Both the position numbers and the translations under genes were made by a program. From Parvibaculum sp963696585 (GTDB lineage Bacteria > Pseudomonadota > Alphaproteobacteria > Parvibaculales > Parvibaculaceae), in contig CAVOKW010000025.1 in the NCBI GenBank assembly GCA_963696585.1, forward strand, positions 1 through 64,000: a stretch of 64,000 nt of DNA, given 5' to 3'. Of this stretch, positions 34,541-43,937 are shown piece after piece. Position 1 is the first letter of the stretch. Each line of letters starts with the position of its first letter. Below the pieces are notes generated by a model that ran no database searches, was not told where the DNA came from, and saw nothing but the letters and a program-made list of their open reading frames with translations.

Positions 34541-35341
34541 TTGAGCATGGCGATGGAGAGCGAAGCGGGCGACGCCGTGAAACGGCGCGGCAAAGTGAAA
34601 ATCAACAAGGTCCAGCCGGATGCGGCCTGGCGCTGGTTGCGGCGGGGGCTTGCCGACATGCGCGCCATGCCGGGGGTCAGTCTGGCCTATGGGCTGGTCT
34701 TTGCCGTGATTTCAGCCCTTCTCTCCTTCGGTATGCTGATGCTCGACATGGGCGCCTTCATCCCGGCCCTGGCTGCCGGTTTCATGCTGGTCGGCCCCCT
34801 CGCCGCTGTCGGCATGTATGAGGCGAGCCGTCGGCGCGAGGCAGGCGAAACTGTAAGCCTTGAGCTTGTCATTCGCGCCTCGATGGCGCGTCCGGGGCAG
34901 CTCGCCTTCATGGGTGCCTTGTTGATGGTGCTGCTGATCGCCTGGATGGAAATTGCCGCGCTGCTTTTTGCACTTTTCTATGGCGGCACAGCCTTGCCCT
35001 CGCTCGACAGTTTTGTGGAAAGCCTGCTGCTCACCCGTCAGGGACTTGGTCTGCTCGTCGTCGGGACCAGTGTGGGGGCCGCTCTCGCCTTTGTGACATT
35101 TGCGTTCACCGCCATCTCCGTCCCGATGCTTCTGGCGCGCGATGTCGATGCGGTGAGTGCGGGAGTGACGAGCATTGAGGTGGTGAAGCAGAACCTCATG
35201 CCCATGCTGATCTGGGCCTGGGCAATTGCCGTGCTGACGGCCTTTGGCATCGCGACATTGTTTGTCGGATTGATCGTCACCTTCCCCCTTGTCGGCCATG
35301 CGACATGGCATGCCTATCGTGAACTCATTGCCGACGAATAG
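34541..35341 (+). CDS. DUF2189 integral membrane protein
   Basis: 266 residues with six predicted TM segments after a short basic N-terminus; the INKVQPDAAWRWLRRGLADM opening and VSLAYG segment are typical of DUF2189. Start: TTG at 34541 with GGGGAGGA six bases upstream; ATGs follow at 34547 and 34553. Function unknown. It is often found beside cbb3 oxidase genes, as here, where it is convergent with ccoS (3 bp apart). Confidence 0.85.
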   Translation: MSMAMESEAGDAVKRRGKVKINKVQPDAAWRWLRRGLADMRAMPGVSLAYGLVFAVISALLSFGMLMLDMGAFIPALAAGFMLVGPLAAVGMYEASRRREAGETVSLELVIRASMARPGQLAFMGALLMVLLIAWMEIAALLFALFYGGTALPSLDSFVESLLLTRQGLGLLVVGTSVGAALAFVTFAFTAISVPMLLARDVDAVSAGVTSIEVVKQNLMPMLIWAWAIAVLTAFGIATLFVGLIVTFPLVGHATWHAYRELIADE

Positions 35342-35344
35342 GTT

Positions 35345-35497
35345 TCAGGCGTCTGGCTCATCGTCATCGTAAAGGATGCGCTCGGCTGCGCCCTGCATGT
35401 CGTCATACTGACCCGAGCGCAAGGACCAGAGAAACGCGCCAAGGCCAAGCAGGCCGAGGAATAACGCGATGGGCAAGAGGATGATCAAGCCGTCCAT
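35345..35497 (-). CDS. ccoS: CcoS, cbb3 oxidase assembly protein
   Basis: A 50-residue single-helix protein: MDGLIILLPIALFLGLLGLG then AFLWSLRSGQYDDMQGAAER and an acidic end. The W-x-x-x-SGQ-DD pattern is the CcoS/FixS signature. Its ATG overlaps the stop of ccoI by one base (TGATG). Needed for cofactor insertion into cbb3 oxidase. It is last in the operon. Confidence 0.93.
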   Translation of the reverse strand: MDGLIILLPIALFLGLLGLGAFLWSLRSGQYDDMQGAAERILYDDDEPDA

Positions 35498-37704
35498 CAA
35501 ACCATCTTCCTGCTTGCGAGATTGAGCCGTAGCGAGTTCAGCGTCACCGTGATTGACGAGGTGGACATCGCAATGGCGGCGATGAGTGGCGTGACAAAGC
35601 CGGCAACCGCCAGTGGCACAGCGACAGCATTGTAAAGCAGGGCGAGCGCAAAATTTTCAAAGACAAGACGGCGCGCCTGACGAGAAACATTGAGCGCTTC
35701 AACAAGGCTGGCGAGACCCGCCCCCTGGAAAATGAAATCAGCGGCATTCTGGCTGATGTCAGTGGCGCTGGCGGGCGAGAGCGAGACATGCGCGGCCCGC
35801 AGGGCGGGCGCATCGTTCAACCCATCGCCAACCATGGCGACCTTGCGGCCCTCGGCTTTGAGTGTTTGCAGGCGGGCGATTTTGGCATCGGGCCGGGCTT
35901 CGGCGCGCCAATTGGTGATGCCGAGTGCGGCGGCGGCTTCGCGCACGGCAGGTTCACGGTCGCCCGAGAGAAGCTCGACTTCAAGGCCACGCGACTTGAG
36001 CGCCGCGATCACCTCAGCGGCGTCGTCGCGCAGATGATCGGTGAACCGGAAGCAGACAGGTGTTGACGTGCCACGGCGCAACCAGATTTCAGAGCCTGAA
36101 TGGTCGGCACCGGCTTCGGCGCCAACAAAGTGCCGATTGCCGAGGCGGATCGTCTCGCCATGGAGCAGCGCTTCAAGGCCCATGCCGCTTTCCTCGCGGA
36201 TGTCGGTGAGATCAAGCGGGGTGGATGCGTGATGCGCGAGTGATTGCGCCAGTGGGTGGCGGCTATGCGCGGCAAGCGCGGCGGCGAGCGCCATGTCAGC
36301 GGGCAAAATATCTGCCGCATTGGCAAGCGAGGGTTTGCCAAATGTCAGCGTGCCGGTTTTATCAAAGATGATCGTATCGATCTGCGCCAGACGCTCCAGA
36401 CCATCGGCGGCTTTGACGAGCACGCCACGGCGCAACAGGCGGCCCGTGGCAACGACCTGCACCACGGGCACGGCAAGGCCCAGGGCGCAGGGGCAAGTGA
36501 CGATCAATACGGCAATCATGTAAGTCAGGCTGGTGGTGAGGCCCGCGCCCATGATCAGCCAGAAGGCAAGCGTGGCGGCGGCGCAGATGTGAACGGCAGG
36601 GGCATAGAGACGCGCGGCGCGGTCCGCGATGCGGACATAACCGGCGCGGCCCTGCTCAGCCGATTCCATGAGGCGGACAATTTCGGCAAGCAGGGTTTCA
36701 TCGTCGCGCGCGGTGACGCGCATCACCAGCGGGCTTGAGAGATTCATGGTTCCGGCAAAGACATGATGACCGGGGCCGACAATTTCGGGAAGACTTTCGC
36801 CGGTGACGAGGCTTGTGTCGATGTCGCTTTGACCGCTGACGATTTCGCCATCGGCCGGCAGTCGTGTGCCCGCCGCAACAGCGAGCTTCATGCCGGGCAT
36901 CAAGGCTTCGACGGCTATCGCACGTTGCGATCCGTCTTCCTCGATCAGATAAGCAGCGGCGGCACGCAGACCGAGAAGATTTTGCGCGGCGGAACAGGCT
37001 TTTTCACGCGCCTGCACATCGAGATAGCGTCCGATAAGCAGGAAAAACAGAAGTGTGACGCTGGCATCAAAATAGACGTGCTCGGCATTGACGATGGTCT
37101 GGATGAGGCTCATGGCGCTTGCCAGGATGACGGCGAGCGAAATCGGCACATCCATATTCATCTGGCCGTGGGACAAGGCCTTCCAGGCGGACCGGAAAAA
37201 GGGACGTCCGGCATAGGCAATGGCCGGAAGGGCGATCAGCGCCGAGATCCAGTAGAAGAAGGCACGGGTTTCGGGTTCCATGTCGGTGACAAGACCCGAC
37301 CAGACCGAGACCGAGAGCAGCATGACATTGGCGGCGGCAAAGCCTGCGACACCGAGCGCGCGCAGAAGATCGCGGCCTTCGCCCTCATCCATCGCGCCGA
37401 GAAGTTTTTGATCAAAGGGAACGGCGTTGAACCCTGAGGCATTCACCTTGGCGACAATATCGGAGGCGGTGGCAAGAGCCGGGTTCCAGCGCACGCTGAC
37501 GCGCTTGGTTGAGAGATTGGCGCGGGCATATTCAACGCCTGCAATTTCGTTCAGGCCACGTTCGACCTTGCGCAGGCATCCGGCGCAATGCATGTCCTGA
37601 ACAACAAGATCAAGACGTGACGCGCCTTGGGGTGTGGTGCGGACAAAAAAGGCCGGGTCCGGGCGCGGCGTCAGATCCAGCAGGGGTCGCGCCGCGTCAC
37701 TCAT
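35497..37704 (-). CDS. ccoI: CcoI/FixI copper-exporting P1B ATPase
   Basis: 735 residues. N-terminal heavy-metal domain with MHCAGCLRKVERG, eight TM helices with the CPC metal site (TCPCALGLAVP), phosphorylation motif DKTGTLTFG, HP motif SRHPLAQSLA and hinge MVGDGLNDAPALRAA. Supplies copper for cbb3 maturation. Start overlaps the end of fixH (ATGA) and its stop touches ccoS. Confidence 0.95.
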   Translation of the reverse strand: MSDAARPLLDLTPRPDPAFFVRTTPQGASRLDLVVQDMHCAGCLRKVERGLNEIAGVEYARANLSTKRVSVRWNPALATASDIVAKVNASGFNAVPFDQKLLGAMDEGEGRDLLRALGVAGFAAANVMLLSVSVWSGLVTDMEPETRAFFYWISALIALPAIAYAGRPFFRSAWKALSHGQMNMDVPISLAVILASAMSLIQTIVNAEHVYFDASVTLLFFLLIGRYLDVQAREKACSAAQNLLGLRAAAAYLIEEDGSQRAIAVEALMPGMKLAVAAGTRLPADGEIVSGQSDIDTSLVTGESLPEIVGPGHHVFAGTMNLSSPLVMRVTARDDETLLAEIVRLMESAEQGRAGYVRIADRAARLYAPAVHICAAATLAFWLIMGAGLTTSLTYMIAVLIVTCPCALGLAVPVVQVVATGRLLRRGVLVKAADGLERLAQIDTIIFDKTGTLTFGKPSLANAADILPADMALAAALAAHSRHPLAQSLAHHASTPLDLTDIREESGMGLEALLHGETIRLGNRHFVGAEAGADHSGSEIWLRRGTSTPVCFRFTDHLRDDAAEVIAALKSRGLEVELLSGDREPAVREAAAALGITNWRAEARPDAKIARLQTLKAEGRKVAMVGDGLNDAPALRAAHVSLSPASATDISQNAADFIFQGAGLASLVEALNVSRQARRLVFENFALALLYNAVAVPLAVAGFVTPLIAAIAMSTSSITVTLNSLRLNLASRKMV

Positions 37705-38231
37705 GGCAGAACGACGCGCTGGCTCTGCGCATATTTCTGATCGGCCGCGCCAGTGGCGGCGATGCGCACCTCCCAGTTGCCGCCAAAGGCGAGATCAAAC
37801 GCGCCTTCATATGTGCCGGGCGTGGTTTCCTTCAGAGGAAGACGCGCATCTGAGCCTTGCATGACGGGACGCCAGAAAGTGCCGTGCACGGTGAGATTCG
37901 AAACCGGCGCACCTGAGGCATCCTTGAAGGTGACAGCGAGTGTCGTGGCATGGGGCGTGGTGCCACTGGCGAGGGGCGTGGTCTTTATGCTTGTGGTCCA
38001 GCCCAAGGCTTTCTGGGCCTTCATTTCATCGAGGACATAATTGTAGGCGCGGCCCTTGCGATAGGCATCTTCCTGTTCCAACCCGTCAAAGCCGGAAATG
38101 GCCTGATAGATGAGCGTGCCATTGACGGCAAAGATGATGCCGAAAAAGAAGACAAAACCGAGGCCGACATGCCACCCCTTGATCGGGCCGAACCATGTGG
38201 CGGGACGGAAATCGCTCTCAGTGGTGTTCAT
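37701..38231 (-). CDS. ccoH: CcoH/FixH, cbb3 oxidase assembly protein
   Basis: 176 residues: one N-terminal TM helix (WHVGLGFVFFFGIIFAVNGTL) and a periplasmic FixH domain ending in GGNWEVRIAATGA. The ATG at 38231 lies inside the last codons of ccoG (14-base overlap). Assists maturation with CcoI. Family membership is clear from the WHVGxGFxxFFG helix. Confidence 0.92.
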   Translation of the reverse strand: MNTTESDFRPATWFGPIKGWHVGLGFVFFFGIIFAVNGTLIYQAISGFDGLEQEDAYRKGRAYNYVLDEMKAQKALGWTTSIKTTPLASGTTPHATTLAVTFKDASGAPVSNLTVHGTFWRPVMQGSDARLPLKETTPGTYEGAFDLAFGGNWEVRIAATGAADQKYAQSQRVVLP

Positions 38232-39741
38232 TGTCGGGTCCCCGGAAACTGGTTTCCTTGATGGCTTGCTTGTCACTGTCCAGCGCCTTGGCGGTGAAGT
38301 GGAAATCCGCCTCGCCATTATCAAGCAGATGCAGGTTCTCGCGTGGTACGGTCACATAGAACTTTACGTTGGTCAGCGTATCTGCACCAACGGTCACCGT
38401 CGAGAGGTCTTCACCCGCGGCGACGGGGCGACCGATTGTTGCGCCGGGCAGCCCTTCGACGCTGACGCGATATTGATGCGGATAATGGTCCTTGTTCACG
38501 ATCTTGACGGCATAGCCGTTTCGAATGCTGCCATCCGACAAGGTGACATAAAGCGGATTGCGGTCTCGCAGCACGCTGACCTGCAGGGTTTCGCGATGCA
38601 GCAAGGCATAAAGCATGATGAGGGAAACGGATGCGAGCACGACCATGTAAACAATGGTGCGCGGCCGGATGAGACTGAGCCGTGTCGGTTCGCCCTTGCT
38701 GCGGCGGACCTGATTGTTGAGCGTGTCATAGCCGATGAGATTGCGCGGTCGTTCGACGCGATCCATGATCTCATTGCAGGCGTCAATGCAGAGCGCGCAT
38801 TGAATGCATTCAAGCTGCATGCCATCGCGTATGTCGATGCCCATGGGGCAGGCGGCCACGCATTGACCGCAATCGATGCAATCGCCGCGCCCTTCCCAGC
38901 TTGTACCCTTCTTGTGCGGGCCGCGCTTCTCGCCGCGATCTTCCTTGTAGCTGACGAGCAAGGATTCTTCGTCAAACATCGCACCCTGAATGCGCGGCCA
39001 GGGGCACATGTAAATGCAGACCTGTTCACGCGCCAGGCCGCCCATGGTGTAGGTCGTGAAGGTGAATATGGCGATGGAAAGATAGGCAATCATCGGCGCC
39101 TGGAACGTCACGAGCTGGCGGGCGAGTTCCGGTGCATCGGCAAAATAGAAAACCCAGGCACCGCCCGTGGCAATCGCGATCAGGATCCATGTCAGATGCT
39201 TGGCGAGCTTGCGTGCGATCTTGTTGACACTCAGGGGTTGCTTGTCGAGGCGAATGCGCGCGGCGCGATCACCTTCGAAGAAGCGCTCCACATGGACGAA
39301 GAGATCCGTCCACACGGTTTGCGGGCAGCTATAGCCGCACCAGACGCGCCCGGCGACGCTTGTCACCAGAAACAGGCCCAGGGCCGCAAGGATGAGCAGG
39401 CCCGTGATGTAATAAAATTCCTGCGGCCAGATTTCGAGGAAGAAGAAATAGAAGCGGCGGGCAGGAAAATCGAGCAGCACGGCCTGGTCAGGGAGATTGG
39501 GACCGCGATCCCACCGAAGCCAGGGCGTGAGGTAATAGATACCCAGCGTCACGGCCATCACGAGCCATTTCAGCTTGCGGTATTTGCCATGAACGAGCTT
39601 GGGATAGACCTTGATGCGGCTGGCATAGAGCGAGCGGTTCGCTTCCGAATTAACGGCCGTGTAACGCTCGCCCTCAGCGCCATGTGGGTCAGCAATATGA
39701 GCGGCTTCCGCAGCAAGGGCGGCAAGTGTGGAGGTAGACAT
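38218..39741 (-). CDS. ccoG: CcoG/FixG, membrane 4Fe-4S protein for cbb3 assembly
   Basis: 507 residues. Five or so TM helices; the WCGYSCPQTVWTD loop; two ferredoxin clusters CIDCGQCVAACPMG and CIQCALCIDACNE; and a C-terminal immunoglobulin-like periplasmic domain. Family members act as cupric reductases in copper delivery to CcoN. The ATG at 39741 is preceded by AGGATGACGGA; the longer frame adds nothing recognisable. Confidence 0.94.
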   Translation of the reverse strand: MSTSTLAALAAEAAHIADPHGAEGERYTAVNSEANRSLYASRIKVYPKLVHGKYRKLKWLVMAVTLGIYYLTPWLRWDRGPNLPDQAVLLDFPARRFYFFFLEIWPQEFYYITGLLILAALGLFLVTSVAGRVWCGYSCPQTVWTDLFVHVERFFEGDRAARIRLDKQPLSVNKIARKLAKHLTWILIAIATGGAWVFYFADAPELARQLVTFQAPMIAYLSIAIFTFTTYTMGGLAREQVCIYMCPWPRIQGAMFDEESLLVSYKEDRGEKRGPHKKGTSWEGRGDCIDCGQCVAACPMGIDIRDGMQLECIQCALCIDACNEIMDRVERPRNLIGYDTLNNQVRRSKGEPTRLSLIRPRTIVYMVVLASVSLIMLYALLHRETLQVSVLRDRNPLYVTLSDGSIRNGYAVKIVNKDHYPHQYRVSVEGLPGATIGRPVAAGEDLSTVTVGADTLTNVKFYVTVPRENLHLLDNGEADFHFTAKALDSDKQAIKETSFRGPDNEHH

Positions 39742-39804
39742 TCCGTCATCCTGGCTAAGTCTCACGCGAACATACGCCCGCGCACCACTCACCCTGGCGG
39801 CGGC

Positions 39805-40695
39805 TTATTTTCCGCCCCCAAGGGAGTGAACATAAAGGGCAAGTTCCTTGATCGTGCCTTCATCAAGACGTCCGGCCCAAGCTGGCATGACGCCGCCGCG
39901 TCCATTTGACACGGTTTCGATGATCGTCGCCTTATCGCCACCATAAAGCCAGATGGCGTCCGTCAGATTGGGTGCGCCGAGCTCCTGATTGCCCTTGGCG
40001 TCCTCGCCATGGCAGGCGACGCAATTTGCTGCAAAGATGGCGGCGCCACGCGTGACCGCCGCTGCATCCCCGCCCGTGCCTGAGAGCGAAAGCACATAGT
40101 CAGTGACATCGCTGATTTCGGCGGGCTTCAAAATGCCGTCCTTGCCAAAGGCCGTCATCGTGTTGAAACGCGTATCCTCATCTGCATCCCAGCGAATGCC
40201 ATGTTGCAGCGTGGTGTGGATCGCATCAAGCGTGCCGCCCCAGAGCCAGTCATCATCATTGAGATTGGGGAAGCCCTTGGAGCCTGACGCGCCCGAACCA
40301 TGGCAGGGGGCGCAATTATCGCCAAAGGCCGCCTTGCCACCGGCAAGGGCGAGCTCCATCAGCGGCTCGTTCCTGGTGATGTCTTCAAGGGAAGACGAAG
40401 TGATCTGGGCCATCTCGTCGGCGCGACCGGCCTGTATGGCGGCCAGTTCCGTCGTCACGCTATCACGCTGCGTATAGCCGAGATAGCCCTTGGTGTAGGT
40501 CCATTCGCCATTGGCGATATAGGGCCAGGCAGGCATGACGACCCAGTAGGCAAAGGCCCACAGGCAGCAAGCAAACCATGTATAGAGCCACCATTTCGGC
40601 AGCGGGTTGTTCAGTTCGCGAATGCCGTCCCATTCATGGCCGGTCGTATCGACGCCTGTGACGTCGTCCTTATGCTTGTTGGGGTGGTCGCTCAT
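39805..40695 (-). CDS. ccoP: CcoP/FixP, dihaem c-type subunit of cbb3 oxidase
   Basis: 296 residues. N-terminal domain with the LPKWWLYTWFACCLWAFAYW helix, then two cytochrome c domains with CAPCH (128-132) and CVACH (225-229). Passes electrons from cytochrome c to CcoO/CcoN. The start overlaps the stop of ccoQ (ATGA). Confidence 0.95.
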   Translation of the reverse strand: MSDHPNKHKDDVTGVDTTGHEWDGIRELNNPLPKWWLYTWFACCLWAFAYWVVMPAWPYIANGEWTYTKGYLGYTQRDSVTTELAAIQAGRADEMAQITSSSLEDITRNEPLMELALAGGKAAFGDNCAPCHGSGASGSKGFPNLNDDDWLWGGTLDAIHTTLQHGIRWDADEDTRFNTMTAFGKDGILKPAEISDVTDYVLSLSGTGGDAAAVTRGAAIFAANCVACHGEDAKGNQELGAPNLTDAIWLYGGDKATIIETVSNGRGGVMPAWAGRLDEGTIKELALYVHSLGGGK

Positions 40696-40889
40696 CTGTC
40701 GCGCTCCGTCTTCGGGTCGGCTTGGTCCATATCCTCATTGAGCGCCAGAGACGCTGCGTGCTCGAAAGCCTTTTTGTTGCCAGGCCATAGCGCATAGACA
40801 ATCACGGCGATGAACATGGCAACCATGAGGACGAGGCCGAAACTGGTCGACCACATATGTACGATTTCGTAGGTGCTTTGTGCTTGCAT
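40692..40889 (-). CDS. ccoQ: CcoQ/FixQ subunit of cbb3 oxidase
   Basis: 65 residues with one TM helix (FGLVLMVAMFIAVIVYALWP) and a charged tail. The short size and the place between ccoO and ccoP identify it. It stabilises the complex. Confidence 0.92.
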   Translation of the reverse strand: MQAQSTYEIVHMWSTSFGLVLMVAMFIAVIVYALWPGNKKAFEHAASLALNEDMDQADPKTERDR

Positions 40890-40909
40890 GATGGTTCTCC
40901 CGCGACCGG

Positions 40910-41641
40910 TTACTGCCGGTAGTCGGCATTCTCCTGATCGTTGAAATCGACGAGTGTGCCCAGCATTTGCAGATAGGCGATCAATGCATCGAGTTCAGTG
41001 ATGGTGGCGGGATTGCCGTCGAAGTCGCGTGCGACCGCCTTGGGGTAATGCGCCATCAGCTTGTCCGTATCGGCATCAGGCGTTGCCTGTGCCTCAAGAT
41101 CGGACCTGGCATCAGCGATTTCTTCTTCCGTATAGGGAACGCCGACTTCGACAAGGGCACGCAGATCGCCTGCGATATGGTCATAAGAAAGCGGCGTTGA
41201 GGCGAGGAACGCATAAGGCGGCATGACGGACTCCGGTACAACGGCGCGCGGGTTCTGCATATGCAGGCGATGCCACTCGTCGGAATATTTGCCGCCGATA
41301 CGCGCAAGGTCGGGTCCTGTGCGCTTGGAACCCCACTGGAAGGGATGGTCATACTTGCTTTCGGCAGCCAGCGAGTAATGGCCATAGCGTTCCACTTCGG
41401 CACGCAGCGAGCGGATCATCTGGCTGTGGCAGAGGTAGCACCCCTCGCGGATATAGACGTTGCGGCCGGCGAGTTCGAGCGGGCTGTAGGGACGCACACC
41501 CTTCACATCCTCAATGGTGGTCTTGATGAGAAAGGTGGGCACGATTTCGACGATGCCGCCAATGGCAACAACAATGAGCGTCAGCACGAGAAGCAGAATG
41601 GAGTTTTTCTCGATGATCGCATGAGAGAATTTTTTGGCCAT
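40910..41641 (-). CDS. ccoO: CcoO/FixO, monohaem c subunit of cbb3 oxidase
   Basis: 243 residues. One N-terminal TM anchor and one haem c site, CYLCH at 68-72, followed by the family SQMIRSLRAEVERYGHYS segment. The ATG at 41641 has GAGGAA upstream and lies 11 bp after the ccoN stop, so they are co-translated. Confidence 0.95.
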   Translation of the reverse strand: MAKKFSHAIIEKNSILLLVLTLIVVAIGGIVEIVPTFLIKTTIEDVKGVRPYSPLELAGRNVYIREGCYLCHSQMIRSLRAEVERYGHYSLAAESKYDHPFQWGSKRTGPDLARIGGKYSDEWHRLHMQNPRAVVPESVMPPYAFLASTPLSYDHIAGDLRALVEVGVPYTEEEIADARSDLEAQATPDADTDKLMAHYPKAVARDFDGNPATITELDALIAYLQMLGTLVDFNDQENADYRQ

Positions 41642-41652
41642 TTTTGTGTTCC

Positions 41653-43344
41653 TCACTCGGCCGGCATGGCGGCTGCACCCATGGGCAGGTCAGACTGACC
41701 AGCCAGCACAGGTTCGCTCTTGCGGATGCGACCCTTGATGGTCATCCAGCAGTTGTAGGTCATGATCAGGGCGCCGATCAGGAAGAGCACGCCGCCAAGA
41801 CCGCGGATGATGTAGAAGGGGTGCATGGCCGCAACGGTTTCCACGAAGGAATATTCGAGGAAGCCCGTGGCGTCGTAAGCGCGCCACATCAGGCCCTGCA
41901 GGATGCCGGAAACCCACATCGAGGTGATGTAAAGCACGATGCCGATGGAGGCGATCCAGAAGTGCCAGCTGACAAGCGCCATCGAGTAGAGGCGTTCACG
42001 TTTCCACAGCCAGGGCACGAGGCAATAGACGGCACCGAAGGAAACGAAGCCAACCCAGCCAAGCGCACCGGAATGCACATGGCCGATGGTCCAGTCGGTA
42101 TAATGCGAGAGCGAGTTGACGGCCTTGATCGACATGACCGGACCTTCAAAGGTCGACATGCCATAGAAGGCGACAGAGACAACGAGCATGCGGATCACGG
42201 GGTCGGTGCGCAGCTTGTCCCAGGCGCCCGAAAGCGTCATCAAGCCGTTGATCATGCCGCCCCATGAGGGCATCCACAGCATGATCGAGAAAGTCATGCC
42301 GAGCGTCTGCGCCCAGTCAGGCAAAGCCGTGAAGTGCAGATGATGGGGACCGGCCCAGATATAGAGGAAAATCAGGGCCCAGAAATGGATGATCGACAGG
42401 CGATAGGAATAGACCGGACGACCGGCACGCTTCGGCACGAAGTAATACATCATGCCAAGGAAGCCGGCGGTGAGGAAGAAGCCCACCGCATTATGGCCAT
42501 ACCACCACTGGATCAGCGCGTCCTGCACGCCAGCAAACATCGGATAGCTCTTGGAGCCGAAGAAGCTCTCAGGCATCGCCAGATTGTTGACGAGATGCAG
42601 CATGGCGATGGTGACGATAAAGGCGAGGTAGAACCAGTTTGCTACATAAATATGGGGTTCTTTGCGGCGGGCGAGAGTGGCGAGGAAGACAAGCAGATAA
42701 GCGACCCAGACAATGGTCAGCCAGATGTCGGCATACCATTCGGGTTCGGCATATTCCCTGGACTGCGTCACGCCCATGAGATAGCCCGTGGCGGCGATGA
42801 CGATGAAAAGCTGATAGCCCCAGAAAACGAACCAGGGCGCAATGTCGCCGGCCAGACGCACGCGGCAGGTGCGCTGCACGGCGTAGAAGGAGGTCGCGAT
42901 CAGCGCATTGCCGCCAAAGGCGAAAATCACCGCCGATGTGTGCAGCGGGCGCAGGCGACCAAATGTCGTGAAGGGCAGGTCGAGGTTCAAAGCCGGAAAG
43001 GCCAGCTGGAAGGCGATATAGCAACCGACGAGAAAACCGGCCAAGCCCCAGAACATGGTGGCAATGACACCAGCCTTAACCACATTGTCGCTGTAACCGA
43101 GCGAGGTGTCGCCCGTGAGCTTGAACTTTTCCAGCGCGTCAAAATGCCGATGACCGATGGCCAGCGCGCCGAGCGCGAAAGCAAAGGCGAACATCCAGGC
43201 ATGAATGGCCATGGGCGTGTCGACGGCCTTGGCGGCGATGATGATGCTGAGCAGGACGCCCGCTGTCAGCGCCCCGGTGACCAGATATGACGAAGTGGTC
43301 ATTGTGCCGGGAATATGTGCACCCGGCGTTCTCGAAACCGCCAT
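41653..43344 (-). CDS. ccoN: CcoN/FixN, catalytic subunit of cbb3 oxidase
   Basis: 563 residues, twelve TM helices. Haem and copper ligands are visible in RPLHTSAVIFAFGGN, WWYGHNAVGFF, AGPHHLHFT and TIGHVHSGALGWVGF. High-affinity oxygen reduction for microaerobic respiration. AAGGAG precedes the ATG. First gene of the ccoNOQP-GHIS block. No clear FNR/FixK box (TTGAT-N4-ATCAA) was found upstream. Confidence 0.96.
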   Translation of the reverse strand: MAVSRTPGAHIPGTMTTSSYLVTGALTAGVLLSIIIAAKAVDTPMAIHAWMFAFAFALGALAIGHRHFDALEKFKLTGDTSLGYSDNVVKAGVIATMFWGLAGFLVGCYIAFQLAFPALNLDLPFTTFGRLRPLHTSAVIFAFGGNALIATSFYAVQRTCRVRLAGDIAPWFVFWGYQLFIVIAATGYLMGVTQSREYAEPEWYADIWLTIVWVAYLLVFLATLARRKEPHIYVANWFYLAFIVTIAMLHLVNNLAMPESFFGSKSYPMFAGVQDALIQWWYGHNAVGFFLTAGFLGMMYYFVPKRAGRPVYSYRLSIIHFWALIFLYIWAGPHHLHFTALPDWAQTLGMTFSIMLWMPSWGGMINGLMTLSGAWDKLRTDPVIRMLVVSVAFYGMSTFEGPVMSIKAVNSLSHYTDWTIGHVHSGALGWVGFVSFGAVYCLVPWLWKRERLYSMALVSWHFWIASIGIVLYITSMWVSGILQGLMWRAYDATGFLEYSFVETVAAMHPFYIIRGLGGVLFLIGALIMTYNCWMTIKGRIRKSEPVLAGQSDLPMGAAAMPAE

Positions 43345-43937
43345 GTGACGATCTCCTTTATTCGTTGCCTCGCCCGGGTTCGGGTCCCCGGCCCCATCGC
43401 GGACAGCAATCCCGATGACCAGGCCGCAGCTATTGGCCGAGTCGCTTCATGTATCCGTGCAAGAATCCATATCATGGTTATGGTTATAGTCAGAAGGGCT
43501 TGAGTCGTGTTTTGTGGCGAATGCATCACCGTGTCGCATAAACCTAGCCTGATACTCAGTTACTCTGCGGCTTGTCTTTCGAGGGGTGTCAGTAACCAGG
43601 GCGATGATTTCCGCCTATGTAGACTTAAAACGGAAATGGCCGTGGCGGGATATTTTGGCTGTGCCAAAGCGGACCGACATGATAAGTAGTCAGGATTGTG
43701 TGCGAGCGTCCATGCGCCAGGCCTGATCCTCAGGATGGCAGAACAGCGGGTGTTTTCACACTTTGGCTGTCATGGCGTGTCGCTAAATGAACGTCCGGAC
43801 ATCATGGAGATGAGCGCTGATCGATTGACGATCGGCTTTCCTCTCCTGTTGTGAATTAACAAGAGAGCGTAACGCTCCTATACATAAGAATGTGGATGGA
43901 CGACCGCGACACGCGGCACATCCTAGGGGAGGTAAGA
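43345..43937. other. 593-bp intergenic region between ccoN and the exporter gene
   Basis: Divergent promoter region. No convincing gene: a 60-codon frame at 43507-43689 has no ribosome site or family. A perfect 13-bp inverted repeat GAGCGTAACGCTC lies at 43865-43877, near the exporter start. No TTGAT-N4-ATCAA box was found. Confidence 0.6.

Noticed and set aside
38110..39909. 599-codon plus-strand frame
   Set aside because: Antisense to ccoG and parts of ccoH and ccoP.
43507..43689. 60-codon frame upstream of ccoN
   Set aside because: No ribosome site, no family, and it lies in a regulatory region.
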